In this document: in pieces, positions 8,625 through 17,159 of the stretch
How the letters are laid out: every line of letters starts with the position of its first letter
Position numbering within the stretch: position 1 is the stretch's first letter
Source: Catellatospora sp. TT07R-123
Lineage (GTDB): Bacteria > Actinomycetota > Actinomycetes > Mycobacteriales > Micromonosporaceae
Assembly (NCBI RefSeq): GCF_018327705.1
Contig: NZ_BNEM01000001.1
Coordinates: 3,100,001-3,164,000 of the forward strand
DNA length: 64,000 bases
Reading direction: 5' to 3'
The notes under the pieces: generated by a model
Told to the model about the DNA's origin: nothing
What the model saw: only the letters and a program-made list of their open reading frames with translations
Database searches by the model: none
Translations under genes and position numbers: made by a program

Positions 8625-9340
8625 GGGTCGTGGGCGAGGGCGAGGACCCAGGCGAGGCGGGAGGCAGGGAGGGGGACGAGGTCCCCGACCAGCCCGCCGA
8701 GGTGGGGACGGACGAGGTAGGCGTAGGTGAGGCCGGTCTCCGGCAGCGGCGTCGCGGCGAGGGCGAACAGGTCGTCGGCGCGTACGTCGAGGGCTTCGGC
8801 CAGGGCGGTCAGCTCGTCGGGGGTGGCGGGGCGCTCGCCGGTGCGCAGTCCGGCGAGCGCGGCCCCGGTCAGGCCCGTGATCGCGGCCAGGCCGGTGGCG
8901 GACAGGTTCCGGTTGGCCATCAGCGCCGACAGCAGCGGGCCGAAGCCGTGGCCGGGTGCGGGGTCGTCGGCCGGTGCGGGCGGTTCCGGCTGGACGGGCC
9001 ACAGCGAGCGGGCGAACCGGCGCAGCCGCAGCAGCTCGGCGGGCTCGCAGGCGCGGGCCAGCAGCACCAGCTCGGTCACCTGCGCTCGGGCCTGCGGCGC
9101 GGCGGGCCGCAGTTCGGCGGGCACCGGCCAGCCCGCCGCGGCGAACAGGTCGGCCGGGCGCAGGCCGAGCGCGGTGGCCAGGGCTCGCAGCAGCACGGGG
9201 TGCGGCTCCAGCGAGCCGCGCAGCAGCAGCTCAAGCTCGTCCGGGTCGAGGTCGGGCAGGCGGGCGAGGTGGTCGGCGTGCAGGCCGCGGTTGGCCAGCA
9301 ACCGCTGCAGGAGTACGCCGAAGCCCGGCGCGTCAGACAT
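8618..9340 (-). CDS. Duplicated helix-turn-helix (XRE-like) regulator
   Basis: 240 residues from ATG 9340, 7 nt after TATGGT on the minus strand (leaderless); in-frame starts further upstream add only a basic, unlikely leader. The protein holds two similar XRE-like units: FGVLLQRLLANRGLHADHLA with LGLRPADLFAAAG (about 5-75), and FGPLLSALMANRNLSATGLA with LDVRADDLFALAA (about 130-200). This indicates internal duplication. It faces a DivIVA-repeat gene across a region with two tandem palindromes. Its last codons come from the edge of a dispersed repeat. DNA targets unknown. Confidence 0.7.
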   Translation of the reverse strand: MSDAPGFGVLLQRLLANRGLHADHLARLPDLDPDELELLLRGSLEPHPVLLRALATALGLRPADLFAAAGWPVPAELRPAAPQARAQVTELVLLARACEPAELLRLRRFARSLWPVQPEPPAPADDPAPGHGFGPLLSALMANRNLSATGLAAITGLTGAALAGLRTGERPATPDELTALAEALDVRADDLFALAATPLPETGLTYAYLVRPHLGGLVGDLVPLPASRLAWVLALAHDPR

Positions 9341-9391
9341 GGCGGTAACCATAACGGTCCTGCCCCGCCCGGCCCACCCCGCGCGGGCGCG

Positions 9392-9429
9392 CACACCGTA
9401 TGCGGTGTGGGCACACCGTATGCGGTGTG
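9392..9429. promoter_or_regulatory. Two tandem identical palindromes (putative operator pair)
   Basis: CACACCG-TATG-CGGTGTG occurs at 9392-9409 and, identically, at 9412-9429, a 20-bp period (about two helical turns). The pair sits between the divergent HTH and DivIVA-repeat genes, upstream of both -10 boxes. The form suits a dimeric regulator of TetR or XRE type. The adjacent HTH protein is the obvious candidate but unproven. Confidence 0.6.
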
Positions 9430-9468
9430 GGCGCAGGCAGGGCTTGACGCCGCTGGCACCATGGCCGC

Positions 9469-9903
9469 GTGTCTCCCGATTTCACCGTCGTGCTGCGCGG
9501 CTTCGACCGCGAGGAAGTCGACAGTCTGCTGGCCGAGTTCGCCGAGGGCCGCCTGAGCGCCGAGGAGCTGACCCGGGTCGACCTCACCGTGGTCCTGCGC
9601 GGCTACGACCGCGTCCAGGTGCTGGAGCATCTGGCGCTGCTGGCGGCCACCGCCACGGCCGAACCCCTGGCGGCATCGCGGCAGCAGTCGTTCGCGACCG
9701 TGCCGTTCTTCGCCAAGGGCTACGACCGGGCCCAGGTGGACGCGCTGGTGGCGCGGGTCGCCCCGGTGCTGGCGGGCGGCGGCGGGATCACCGCCGACGA
9801 GCTGGAGCGCGCCGCCGTCGACCTGGCCCGCGGCGGATACGACCGCGAGCAGGTCGACGGGTGGCGCGCGGCCGTCGTCCGCGAGCTGCGCGGCCGGGGC
9901 TGA
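9469..9903 (+). CDS. Protein of four DivIVA-type (DivI1A) repeats
   Basis: 144 residues from GTG 9469, 6 nt after CACCAT; the ATG at 9461 is out of frame. It is almost entirely four copies of the DivI1A-like motif: FTVVLRGFDREEVDSLLAEF, LTVVLRGYDRVQVLEHLALL, VPFFAKGYDRAQVDALVARV and VDLARGGYDREQVDGWRAAV. In DivIVA/Wag31 this motif is a single N-terminal polar-targeting segment ahead of a coiled coil; here there is no coiled coil and no transmembrane segment. A cell-pole or septum scaffold role is conceivable but not shown. Confidence 0.7.
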   Translation: MSPDFTVVLRGFDREEVDSLLAEFAEGRLSAEELTRVDLTVVLRGYDRVQVLEHLALLAATATAEPLAASRQQSFATVPFFAKGYDRAQVDALVARVAPVLAGGGGITADELERAAVDLARGGYDREQVDGWRAAVVRELRGRG

Positions 9904-9922
9904 GCCAGGCCGCGGCGGCGGG

Positions 9923-10990
9923 TCAGAAGGCGCGCAGGTACTGGTCGGGCCAGTGCGGCTCGGCGCCCAGCTTGGCCAGGGCGCGGCGCGGCCAGTACGG
10001 GTCGCGCAGCAGTTCCCGGCCCAGCAGCACCAGGTCGGCCTGGCCGTCGGCGACGATCTGCTCGGCCTGCTCCGGCTCGGTGATCAGGCCGACCGCCCCG
10101 GTCGGCACGACCGCGTCGCGGCGCACCCGCTCCGACAGCGGCACCTGGTAGCCGGGGCCGAGCGGGATCTGCGCGTGCGGGTCGGCGCCGCCGGACGAGC
10201 AGTCGATGAGGTCGGCCCCGGCGCGGGCCAGCTCGATCGCGAACTGGACCGAGTCGTCGGCGGTCCAGCCGCCCTCGGTCCAGTCGGTGGCGGAGATCCG
10301 TACCAGGACAGGGGTCTGGTCGCCGACCGCGGCCCGCACCGCGCGGACCACCTCCAGGGCCAGCCGCGTGCGCCCCTGCCACGACCCGCCGTAGCCGTCG
10401 GTGCGGTGGTTGGTCAGCGGCGAGTAGAACTCGTGCAGCAGGTAGCCGTGCGCGGCGTGCACCTCGACGGCCTGGAACCCGGCGTCCACGGCATACACCG
10501 CGGCCTGGGCGAACGCGGCGACGACCGCGTCGATCCCGGCCTGGTCCAGCGCGGCGGGCGTGCGGTAGTTCGGCACGAACGGCTGCCCGCCCGGTCCGAC
10601 CGGGGTCCAGCCGCCGTCGGCGTCGGCGACCCCGCCGCGCTCGGCGGCGAACGGCCACCAGGTCGACGCCTTGAACCCGGCGTGCGCGAGCTGCACCGCG
10701 GGCACCGCGCCCTGCGCCGCGATCAGCGCGGTGATCGGGCGCCAGGCGTCCACGTGCGCCGGTGACCACAGGCCGGTGTCGCGCGGGGAGATGCGGCCCT
10801 CCGGCACGACCGCCGTGGCCTCGGTGAGGATCAGGCCGGCGCCGCCGACGGCGCGGGCCGCCAGGTGCGCCAGGTGCCAGCCGGTGGGCAGGCCGTCGCC
10901 CTCGGCCGAGTACTGGCACATCGGCGCCAGGGCGATGCGGTTGGGCAGGGTCACGTCACGCAGCCGCAGCGGCTGGGCCAGGGAGGTCAC
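9923..10990 (-). CDS. NADH:flavin oxidoreductase, Old Yellow Enzyme family (YqjM-like)
   Basis: 355 residues from GTG 10990, 6 nt after TAGGGT (leaderless). FMN TIM barrel that reduces activated C=C bonds using NAD(P)H. LPNRIALAPMCQYSAEGDG carries the Cys/Tyr pair (C25, Y27) typical of the YqjM subgroup. VEVHAAHGYLLHEFYSPLTN holds the two substrate-binding His residues, and RTDGYGGS the FMN loop. VLVRISATDW, GPGYQVPLSERVRRD and DLVLLGRELLRDPYWP complete the fold. Monocistronic and convergent with the DivIVA-repeat gene. The physiological substrate cannot be predicted. Confidence 0.93.
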   Translation of the reverse strand: MTSLAQPLRLRDVTLPNRIALAPMCQYSAEGDGLPTGWHLAHLAARAVGGAGLILTEATAVVPEGRISPRDTGLWSPAHVDAWRPITALIAAQGAVPAVQLAHAGFKASTWWPFAAERGGVADADGGWTPVGPGGQPFVPNYRTPAALDQAGIDAVVAAFAQAAVYAVDAGFQAVEVHAAHGYLLHEFYSPLTNHRTDGYGGSWQGRTRLALEVVRAVRAAVGDQTPVLVRISATDWTEGGWTADDSVQFAIELARAGADLIDCSSGGADPHAQIPLGPGYQVPLSERVRRDAVVPTGAVGLITEPEQAEQIVADGQADLVLLGRELLRDPYWPRRALAKLGAEPHWPDQYLRAF

Positions 10991-11068
10991 GGTGCCACCC
11001 TACGACCGGCGGCTCCGCCTTCGACCGGCTCGTGAGGTGCATCGCAGGCAGGAATATCCGGGCAGGGA

Positions 11069-11100
11069 CCGGGGCGGACGACCGGTGTCGTCCGCCCCGG
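11069..11100 (-). terminator. Strong hairpin terminator after the sigma factor gene
   Basis: A perfect 14-bp stem (CCGGGGCGGACGAC against its complement) with a CGGT tetraloop, 13 bp past the sigma factor stop. No T-run. Confidence 0.75.
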
Positions 11101-11112
11101 AACCCGCATTGG

Positions 11113-11949
11113 TCAGGCGTCGGCGAGCATCTGCTGGCGCAGCGTGCCGATGCAGCGGGTGAGCAGCCGGGACACGTGCATCTGCGACACCCCGATCTGC
11201 TCGGCGATCTGGGCCTGGTTGTAGCCGCACCCGAACCGCAGCGACAGGATCCGCCGCTCCCGGGTCGGCAGCTCCTTCAGGTACTGCCGCAGCGCGTGCA
11301 GGTCCGCCACCGCCTCGATGTCCTGATCGGCCTCACCGATCAGCTCACCGATCTCCAGATCGCCGTCCTCGCCGCTGACCGCGACGTTGAGCGAACCGGT
11401 CCGGTACGCCTGCGCGCAGTGCACCGCCGACCGGACCTCCTCCACGGTCGTGCCCAGGTGCTCGGCCAGGTCCGCCGACGTGGGCCACCGGCCCAGCTCC
11501 TGGCTCAGCTGCGGCGACACCCGGTTGACGTCCAGGTACAGCTCCTGCATCCGGCGCGACACCCGCATGCTCCAGCCGCGGTCACGGAAGTGGCGCTTGA
11601 GCTCACCCACCACCGTCGGCACCGCGAAATGCACGAACGCCGAACCGCGGGAGGGGTCGAACCGGTCGATGGCCTGGATCAGGCCGACAGTGGCCACCTG
11701 GACCAGGTCCTCGGTGTCCACACCACGGTGCCGGAAACGCCGGGCCAGGCGCTCGGCCAGCGGCAGCCAGGCGCAGATCGCCTGCTGGCGCAGATCTTCA
11801 CGAGCCGGGTCGTCCGGACCCGCCTCAGCGAGACGGACCAGGACCGCCTCGGCCATGGGGCCGTCGAGGTCGTCGGAGGAGACAGACGCGCTGACGGGGG
11901 ACTCGACGGCGACCTTACGGTCGACGGTGCTGATGATGCTGATGGTCAT
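11113..11949 (-). CDS. RNA polymerase sigma factor, SigB/SigF/SigG family
   Basis: 278 residues from ATG 11949 with GAGGAAA upstream; an open frame extends further 5' but is not protein-like. Region 2 is clear (EDLVQVATVGLIQAIDRFDP, then FVHFAVPTVVGELKRHFRD with the WSMRVSRRMQEL motif). Region 3 follows (about 150-195), and region 4 ends with the HTH YNQAQIAEQIGVSQMHVSRL. This is the group-3 stress or sporulation class. No anti-sigma gene lies next to it, so partner-switch control, if any, is encoded elsewhere. The 236 bp upstream hold no promoter I can call with confidence. Confidence 0.92.
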   Translation of the reverse strand: MTISIISTVDRKVAVESPVSASVSSDDLDGPMAEAVLVRLAEAGPDDPAREDLRQQAICAWLPLAERLARRFRHRGVDTEDLVQVATVGLIQAIDRFDPSRGSAFVHFAVPTVVGELKRHFRDRGWSMRVSRRMQELYLDVNRVSPQLSQELGRWPTSADLAEHLGTTVEEVRSAVHCAQAYRTGSLNVAVSGEDGDLEIGELIGEADQDIEAVADLHALRQYLKELPTRERRILSLRFGCGYNQAQIAEQIGVSQMHVSRLLTRCIGTLRQQMLADA

Positions 11950-12185
11950 TGCAGTTTCCTCACCGCAGTGAACCGCGTCGGAACCGGTGCGCCCTGCGCA
12001 CACGGCCGCGGTCCTCTGTTCGGCGTCGACACCCGCTTCTTGAGCGTCGTGAAAACGGCTGTGGGGCCGTGCCCGACACGCGTGCCGGGCAGACAAGACC
12101 ATACCGTCTATCGTCTGAAAGTACTAGTCCAGACCAGAGATTCAGTCACGTTACTGGCTCGGCCCGGCCCGGCCCTGGCAACGGC

Positions 12186-13136
12186 TCAGAAGGCGAAGCC
12201 CGCCGTGACCGCCCGGTGGTCGGTGCCGGGCGTACGCTGCACGCCCGCCTGCGTCGCCGTGAGTCCACGGTAGAGCACCTGGTCAGGGCGCATGAACGGC
12301 AGCGAGGACGGCCAGGTGAAGCCGAACCCCCAGCCCGCTTCGGCCTGGGCGTCGGCCAGCTGGTCGGTCAGCGGCGCGATGGCGCGGTCGGTGGCGGCGG
12401 TGTTGAAGTCGCCCAGCACCACCACCCGCTTCGCGCTGTCGCCCCGGACGGCCTGGGCCAGCATGTCGACGGTGCGGTCACGGGTGGCGGTGTCGTTGAC
12501 CCGGGCCGAGCCCAGGTGCACCACGTATACGGCGATCTCGCCCTGGGGGGCGCGCACCGTCGCCCGCAGCGCGCGGACCCAGTCCAGCCCGGTGTCGACG
12601 TCGGTGACCGTCGCGATCGGATAGCGGCTGAGCAGTGCGACCGTCGAGCGGCGCGCGCTGTACGGGTACTGCCTGGTCTCGCTCTCGGCCAGCGACTCCA
12701 GCGTGGCGCCGGTCGCCTCCTGGAGCGCGACCAGGTCGGGGTTGCCGACGGTGAGCGCCGCGACGGTGGTGGCCGGGTCGGGGTTGTCGGCGTACAGGTT
12801 CTGGCTGGCCACCCGCAGTTCGACCGGGCCGCCCGGCGGGGGCAGCAGCGCGCGGCCGAACATGGCGGCCCAGATGACGGCGGGCAGTGCGACCACCAGC
12901 AGCGCGCGCCAGGAACGGGCCAGCAGCGCGAGCACGACCAGCACCGGGATCGCCAGCCCGAACACGGGGGCGATCGTGTCGAGGATGCTGCCCACGCCAT
13001 GCCAGTTGGGCAGCAGTCGGTGAACGGCCAGGAACAGCGCCAGCAGCACCGCGGCGGTGCCGACCAGAACCGCCCGCCATGGCCGCTTCTTGGCCGGGGG
13101 CACGCCCTTCACCTTTTCGATCTCGATGGTGGTCAC
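12186..13136 (-). CDS. Membrane-anchored endonuclease/exonuclease/phosphatase family protein
   Basis: 316 residues from GTG 13136, 7 nt after TAACAT (13144-13149, minus), so leaderless. Three hydrophobic segments fill about 25-100 (AVLVGTAAVLLALFLAVHRL; FGLAIPVLVVLALLA; ALLVVALPAVIWAAMFG). An EEP domain follows: VASQNLYADNPD, DLVALQEATG (metal Glu), VVHLGSAR, VVVLGDFNTA and GTDHRAVTAGF (catalytic Asp/His). The catalytic domain should face outside. Known relatives include nucleases, sphingomyelinases and inositol phosphatases; the substrate here is open. Confidence 0.85.
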   Translation of the reverse strand: MTTIEIEKVKGVPPAKKRPWRAVLVGTAAVLLALFLAVHRLLPNWHGVGSILDTIAPVFGLAIPVLVVLALLARSWRALLVVALPAVIWAAMFGRALLPPPGGPVELRVASQNLYADNPDPATTVAALTVGNPDLVALQEATGATLESLAESETRQYPYSARRSTVALLSRYPIATVTDVDTGLDWVRALRATVRAPQGEIAVYVVHLGSARVNDTATRDRTVDMLAQAVRGDSAKRVVVLGDFNTAATDRAIAPLTDQLADAQAEAGWGFGFTWPSSLPFMRPDQVLYRGLTATQAGVQRTPGTDHRAVTAGFAF

Positions 13137-13179
13137 TGTCCGTATGTTACCTGCCCGGACTCGAATCAAACTCGGAATC

Positions 13180-13240
13180 GGGGCGGGACCGGTCCCGCCC
13201 CGACGGCGCAGTCCCCGCGAACCATGCGGCTCGCGGGGAC
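13180..13240 (-). terminator. Hairpins downstream of glyS
   Basis: GTCCCCGCGA (13211-13220) pairs perfectly with 13231-13240 across a 10-nt loop, 20 bp after the glyS stop. A second perfect palindrome, GGGGCGGGACC and its complement (13180-13201), lies beyond it. Together they are a likely tandem terminator for glyS, and they sit close to the promoter of the next minus-strand gene. Confidence 0.65.
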
Positions 13241-13260
13241 TCCGTCCAGTTCAGCTCGGG

Positions 13261-14640
<1,380 letters not shown>

Positions 14641-14725
14641 TTCGGGCTCCATTCCGTTGGAGTTTGCCGCCGGCTGGCTGTCGGCGGAGGTCGGCGGGCG
14701 CACCCGCGCGACGATCAAGACACTA

Positions 14726-14746
14726 CGGGTCACGGACAGTGACCCG
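14726..14746. other. Palindrome between a membrane-protein gene and glyS
   Basis: CGGGTCAC (14726-14733) and GTGACCCG (14739-14746) form a perfect 8-bp inverted repeat with a 5-nt loop. It could terminate the upstream minus-strand gene (stop at 14803) or be an operator in the glyS leader. I see no T-box features. Confidence 0.4.
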
Positions 14747-14802
14747 CATCGGGTTTACGCTACTGCACCGCTCCCGGGCCCGCGGCGCCGGTCGAGGCGT
14801 GT

Positions 14803-15303
14803 TCAGCTGCGGCCGCAGACCTCGAACTGGCCCGTCTTACGGTCCTGGGCCAGGTAGTAGACGACCTTCCCGCTGGTGCCGTCGGCGTAGGTCTCGTCGA
14901 CCGGCAGTTCGAGGTCGCTGCCGTTGACGTCGATCTTGCCCAGCTCGTACGAGCGGACCTTCTCCGGGCGCGACTGCTCCCGCCGGGTGAACCGGTCGAG
15001 GTCCAGCTGCTTCTGCTCGGCGTCGCAGAGCAGGCCGTACGCCTTGTCGTAGTCGCGGTCGCGCAGCGCGTCGAGATAACGGCCGACCTGGGCGCGGGCC
15101 TGCTCGTTGAGCGCCTGCACCTGCGTGGCCAGCACCCCGACGCCCGTGACCAGCCCACCGCCGCAGCACAGCACCAGCAGCAGCCCGGCGATGCCCAGCC
15201 CCCAGCCCAGCCGGGTGCCGCCGCCCTCGGTCGGGGCGGCCGGGAACGGCGGGCGGGCCCCAGGGCCCGGCGGCACCGCGGGGGTCGCGGACATCTCCGT
15301 CAT
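14803..15303 (-). CDS. Single-pass membrane protein with extracytoplasmic NTF2/DUF4878-like domain
   Basis: 166 residues from ATG 15303, 7 nt after TATGAT on the minus strand (leaderless); ATG 15315 overlaps that -10. A Pro/Gly/Ala-rich cytoplasmic tail (1-30) is followed by one membrane segment (LGIAGLLLVLCCGGGLVTGVGVLAT, about 35-60). The outer domain has QARAQVGRYLDALRDRDYDKAYGLLCDAEQ, a pattern common in cone-shaped NTF2/DUF4878-like folds. No enzymatic motif. Function unknown. Confidence 0.6.
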   Translation of the reverse strand: MTEMSATPAVPPGPGARPPFPAAPTEGGGTRLGWGLGIAGLLLVLCCGGGLVTGVGVLATQVQALNEQARAQVGRYLDALRDRDYDKAYGLLCDAEQKQLDLDRFTRREQSRPEKVRSYELGKIDVNGSDLELPVDETYADGTSGKVVYYLAQDRKTGQFEVCGRS

Positions 15304-15363
15304 GGCCGCGATCATATGGCGTCGGCGCCGCGGCCCGCTCCCACGCGCTTGATCAGGTGCTGA

Positions 15364-15687
15364 TCAGGCGCGGTCACTGGCACGGGCGACGATCTCGCCG
15401 CCGGGCTCGGCCGAGGCGAGCGACTCGTACGCGCACGGCTCCATCAGCGACTGGGCCAGCAGCGGGGTCGCGGTGACCTTGACGTCGAACCCGCCCAGCG
15501 CCCGCCGGTAGGCGCCCACGCTCTCCCACTCCGTGAGCAGGCACCAGTGCTCCGGCTCGTCCAGCGACCGGGTGAGCTCGCCGCGCACGTAGCCGGGGCG
15601 GGCCGCCAGCGCGGCCAGCGCGGCGTGGGCGCGCTCGACGAAGCCCTCGGTGTCGTCGGTGATCACGAAGCGGTTGAACATCAGCAC
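15364..15687 (-). CDS. Antibiotic biosynthesis monooxygenase (ABM)-like small protein
   Basis: 107 residues from GTG 15687, 7 nt after TAGGCT (15695-15700, minus), so leaderless. One dimeric ferredoxin-like ABM domain: MFNRFVITDDTEGFVERAHAALAALAARPGYVRGEL, then WCLLTEWESVGAYRRAL. This family includes small monooxygenases and haem-degrading proteins of the IsdG type. No haem ligand can be assigned with confidence. It is divergent from a small membrane-protein gene, with a dispersed repeat between them. Confidence 0.72.
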   Translation of the reverse strand: MLMFNRFVITDDTEGFVERAHAALAALAARPGYVRGELTRSLDEPEHWCLLTEWESVGAYRRALGGFDVKVTATPLLAQSLMEPCAYESLASAEPGGEIVARASDRA

Positions 15688-15721
15688 ACTGCGCAGCCTA
15701 CGACCCCCGCCCCCCGAAGGA

Positions 15722-15767
15722 GGAAGGGCACCTTCTTATCGTTCTACGTGATAGCAGGTGCCCTTCC
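15722..15767. repeat. Dispersed palindromic repeat, family 1, copy B
   Basis: GGAAGGGCACCT (15722-15733) and AGGTGCCCTTCC (15756-15767) form a perfect 12-bp stem. The loop resembles the loops of copies A and C (shared CG.TCT.CG..GTAG-like core). Unlike A and C it lies between two divergent gene starts, so it is not acting as a terminator here. Confidence 0.75.
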
Positions 15768-15784
15768 CGACGGAGGACGGAAAC

Positions 15785-16048
15785 GTGGTCGAGGCTCAGC
15801 AGCAGCATTTGTTGACACGGCTGTCGCGCATCGGGCGGCTGCCGGCGTTCCTGGGCACCCTCGTCGTGCTGGGCGCGGCGCTGCTGCTGCCCGCCCCGTA
15901 CGGCGGAATCCTGCTGCTCCTGCTCGCCGGCGCGCTGGCCGGGCTGCTGTCCACCACCTGGCGGGTGCAGCCTGCCTCCACCCGGGCCCTGCGCGTGACC
16001 GTGCTCGCCCTGCTCGTGGCCGCCGCCGCACTGCGCCTCACCCACTGA
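15785..16048 (+). CDS. Small integral membrane protein (DUF6703-like)
   Basis: 87 residues from GTG 15785, with GGAGG about 8 nt upstream; the ATG at 15758 lies inside the dispersed repeat and is rejected. After QQQHLLTRLSRIGRLPAFLG come three hydrophobic segments (TLVVLGAALLLPAPYGG; ILLLLLAGALAGLLSTTW; LRVTVLALLVAAAALRL). It resembles a conserved actinobacterial small membrane family. Function unknown. Confidence 0.65.
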   Translation: MVEAQQQHLLTRLSRIGRLPAFLGTLVVLGAALLLPAPYGGILLLLLAGALAGLLSTTWRVQPASTRALRVTVLALLVAAAALRLTH

Positions 16049-16128
16049 CCCCGCCTCACCCACTGACCCGCCTCGCCCAGGGGCGGGTGGGCTGAGCTGC
16101 GTATGCGTCGGTATGCATCCATGCGTTT

Positions 16129-16158
16129 TTGACAATCGTTCTCATTTTCAGCCACAGT
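16129..16158 (+). promoter_or_regulatory. znuA promoter with Zur box
   Basis: TGACAATCGTTCTCA (16130-16144) is a 15-bp dyad of the TGANAA...TTNTCA form known for Zur boxes. It overlaps a TTGACA -35 (16129-16134). CACAGT at 16153-16158 (18-bp spacer) is the -10, and 6 nt later the ATG at 16165 begins, so the transcript is probably leaderless. Zinc-replete Zur would block it; Zur is encoded 3 kb downstream. Confidence 0.75.
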
Positions 16159-16164
16159 GGGTTC

Positions 16165-17079
16165 ATGTTGAGCCGATCCCTGCGCCGCGCCGCGACCGGT
16201 GGCGCCGCCGCTGTGCTGCTCGTCGCTCTGGCGGCCTGCTCCGGTTCCGGGAGCAGTGACGGCCGTCTTTCTGTCGTGACCGGGTTCTACCCGCTCCAGT
16301 TCGTGACGGAGCGCATCGGCGGCGCCCACGTCAAGGTCACCAACCTGGCCGCCCCCGGCGCCGAGCCGCACGACATCGAGCTCAAGCCCTCCCAGGTCGG
16401 GGCGATCTCCAACGCGGCCCTGGTGATCCGGTTCAAGGGGGTCCAGCCGCAGCTCGACGACGCCGTCGGGCAGAACGCCGCCGGGCACGACCTGGACGTG
16501 TCCACGGTCACCCCGCCCGCCACCGGCCCCAACCACCGCGGGGCCACCGAGGACGCCGGCGCGCCCGACCCGCACGTGTGGCTCGACCCGACCCGCCTGG
16601 CCGCGATCGCGGGCGACGTCTCCGGCAGGCTGGCCAAGCTCGACCCCGACCACGCCGCCGACTACGCGAACAACACCGACGCGCTGCTCCAGGAGCTGAC
16701 CAAGCTCGACGGGGAGTTCGCCGCCGGGCTCAAGCAGTGCCGGCGGCACGAGATCGTCACCAGCCACGCCGCCTTCGGCTACCTCGCCGACCGGTACGGC
16801 CTGACCCAGCTCGCCCTGTCCGGCCTCAGCCCCGACACCGAGCCCACGCCGCAGCAGCTGGCGACGGTGGCGGCCGAGGCCAGGCAGGCGGGCGCGACCA
16901 CGATCTTCTTCGAGACGCTGGTGTCGCCGAAGGTCGCCGAGACGCTCGCCACCGAGGTGGGGGCCAAGACGGCGGTGCTCGACCCGCTGGAAGGGCTGAC
17001 CGAGGGCGGGACGGGTGACTACCTGTCGGTCATGCGTACCAATCTCGAAGCGCTGCGTACGGCGTTGGGATGTTCATGA
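16165..17079 (+). CDS. znuA: Zinc ABC transporter substrate-binding lipoprotein
   Basis: 304 residues. Signal peptide with a lipobox (LLVALAACSGSG), so it is lipid-anchored outside the membrane. Cluster A-1 SBP fold: VVTGFYPLQFVTERIGG, GAEPHDIELKPSQ (first His), DPHVWLDP (second His), IVTSHAAFGYLADRYGL (third His) and VLDPLEGL (Asp). The metal-binding loop (GPNHRGATEDAGAPDPH) is short and holds few His. First gene of znuA, micro-ORF, znuC, znuB. A Zur box covers its promoter. Specificity for zinc rather than manganese is inferred from Zur and the His-rich ATPase. Confidence 0.93.
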   Translation: MLSRSLRRAATGGAAAVLLVALAACSGSGSSDGRLSVVTGFYPLQFVTERIGGAHVKVTNLAAPGAEPHDIELKPSQVGAISNAALVIRFKGVQPQLDDAVGQNAAGHDLDVSTVTPPATGPNHRGATEDAGAPDPHVWLDPTRLAAIAGDVSGRLAKLDPDHAADYANNTDALLQELTKLDGEFAAGLKQCRRHEIVTSHAAFGYLADRYGLTQLALSGLSPDTEPTPQQLATVAAEARQAGATTIFFETLVSPKVAETLATEVGAKTAVLDPLEGLTEGGTGDYLSVMRTNLEALRTALGCS

Positions 17080-17159
17080 GCGAGCGCAGCGAGCGGATCA
17101 TCGGCACAGCGCGGCCCGTGCCTCAGGCGCAGCGGCCGCGAAGCGGGTGGTCCGCGTGA
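17076..17159 (+). CDS. 27-codon micro-ORF coupling znuA to znuC
   Basis: ATG 17076 overlaps the znuA stop (ATGA), and its own TGA (17157-17159) overlaps the GTG start of znuC (GTGA), so it exactly fills the gap. The product starts MSERSERIIGTARPVPQAQR and ends in GWSA. The DNA starts with a GCGAGCGCAGCGAGCG motif that I recall as a common intergenic repeat in related genomes. It may therefore be an inserted repeat kept in frame for translational coupling rather than a functional peptide. No ribosome-binding site is needed given the overlap. Confidence 0.45.
   Translation: MSERSERIIGTARPVPQAQRPRSGWSA

Noticed and set aside
14644-14802. Possible T-box leader of glyS
   Set aside because: No specifier loop or T-box antiterminator sequence is visible, only an 8-bp palindrome that may be a terminator of the preceding gene.
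15758-15784. ATG start of the small membrane protein inside the repeat
   Set aside because: It falls in the right arm of dispersed repeat copy B. GTG 15785 has a Shine-Dalgarno and gives the expected N-terminus.
16129-16164. TTG start 36 bp upstream of znuA
   Set aside because: It lies in the -35 and Zur box. The ATG at 16165 begins the signal peptide and fits a leaderless transcript.
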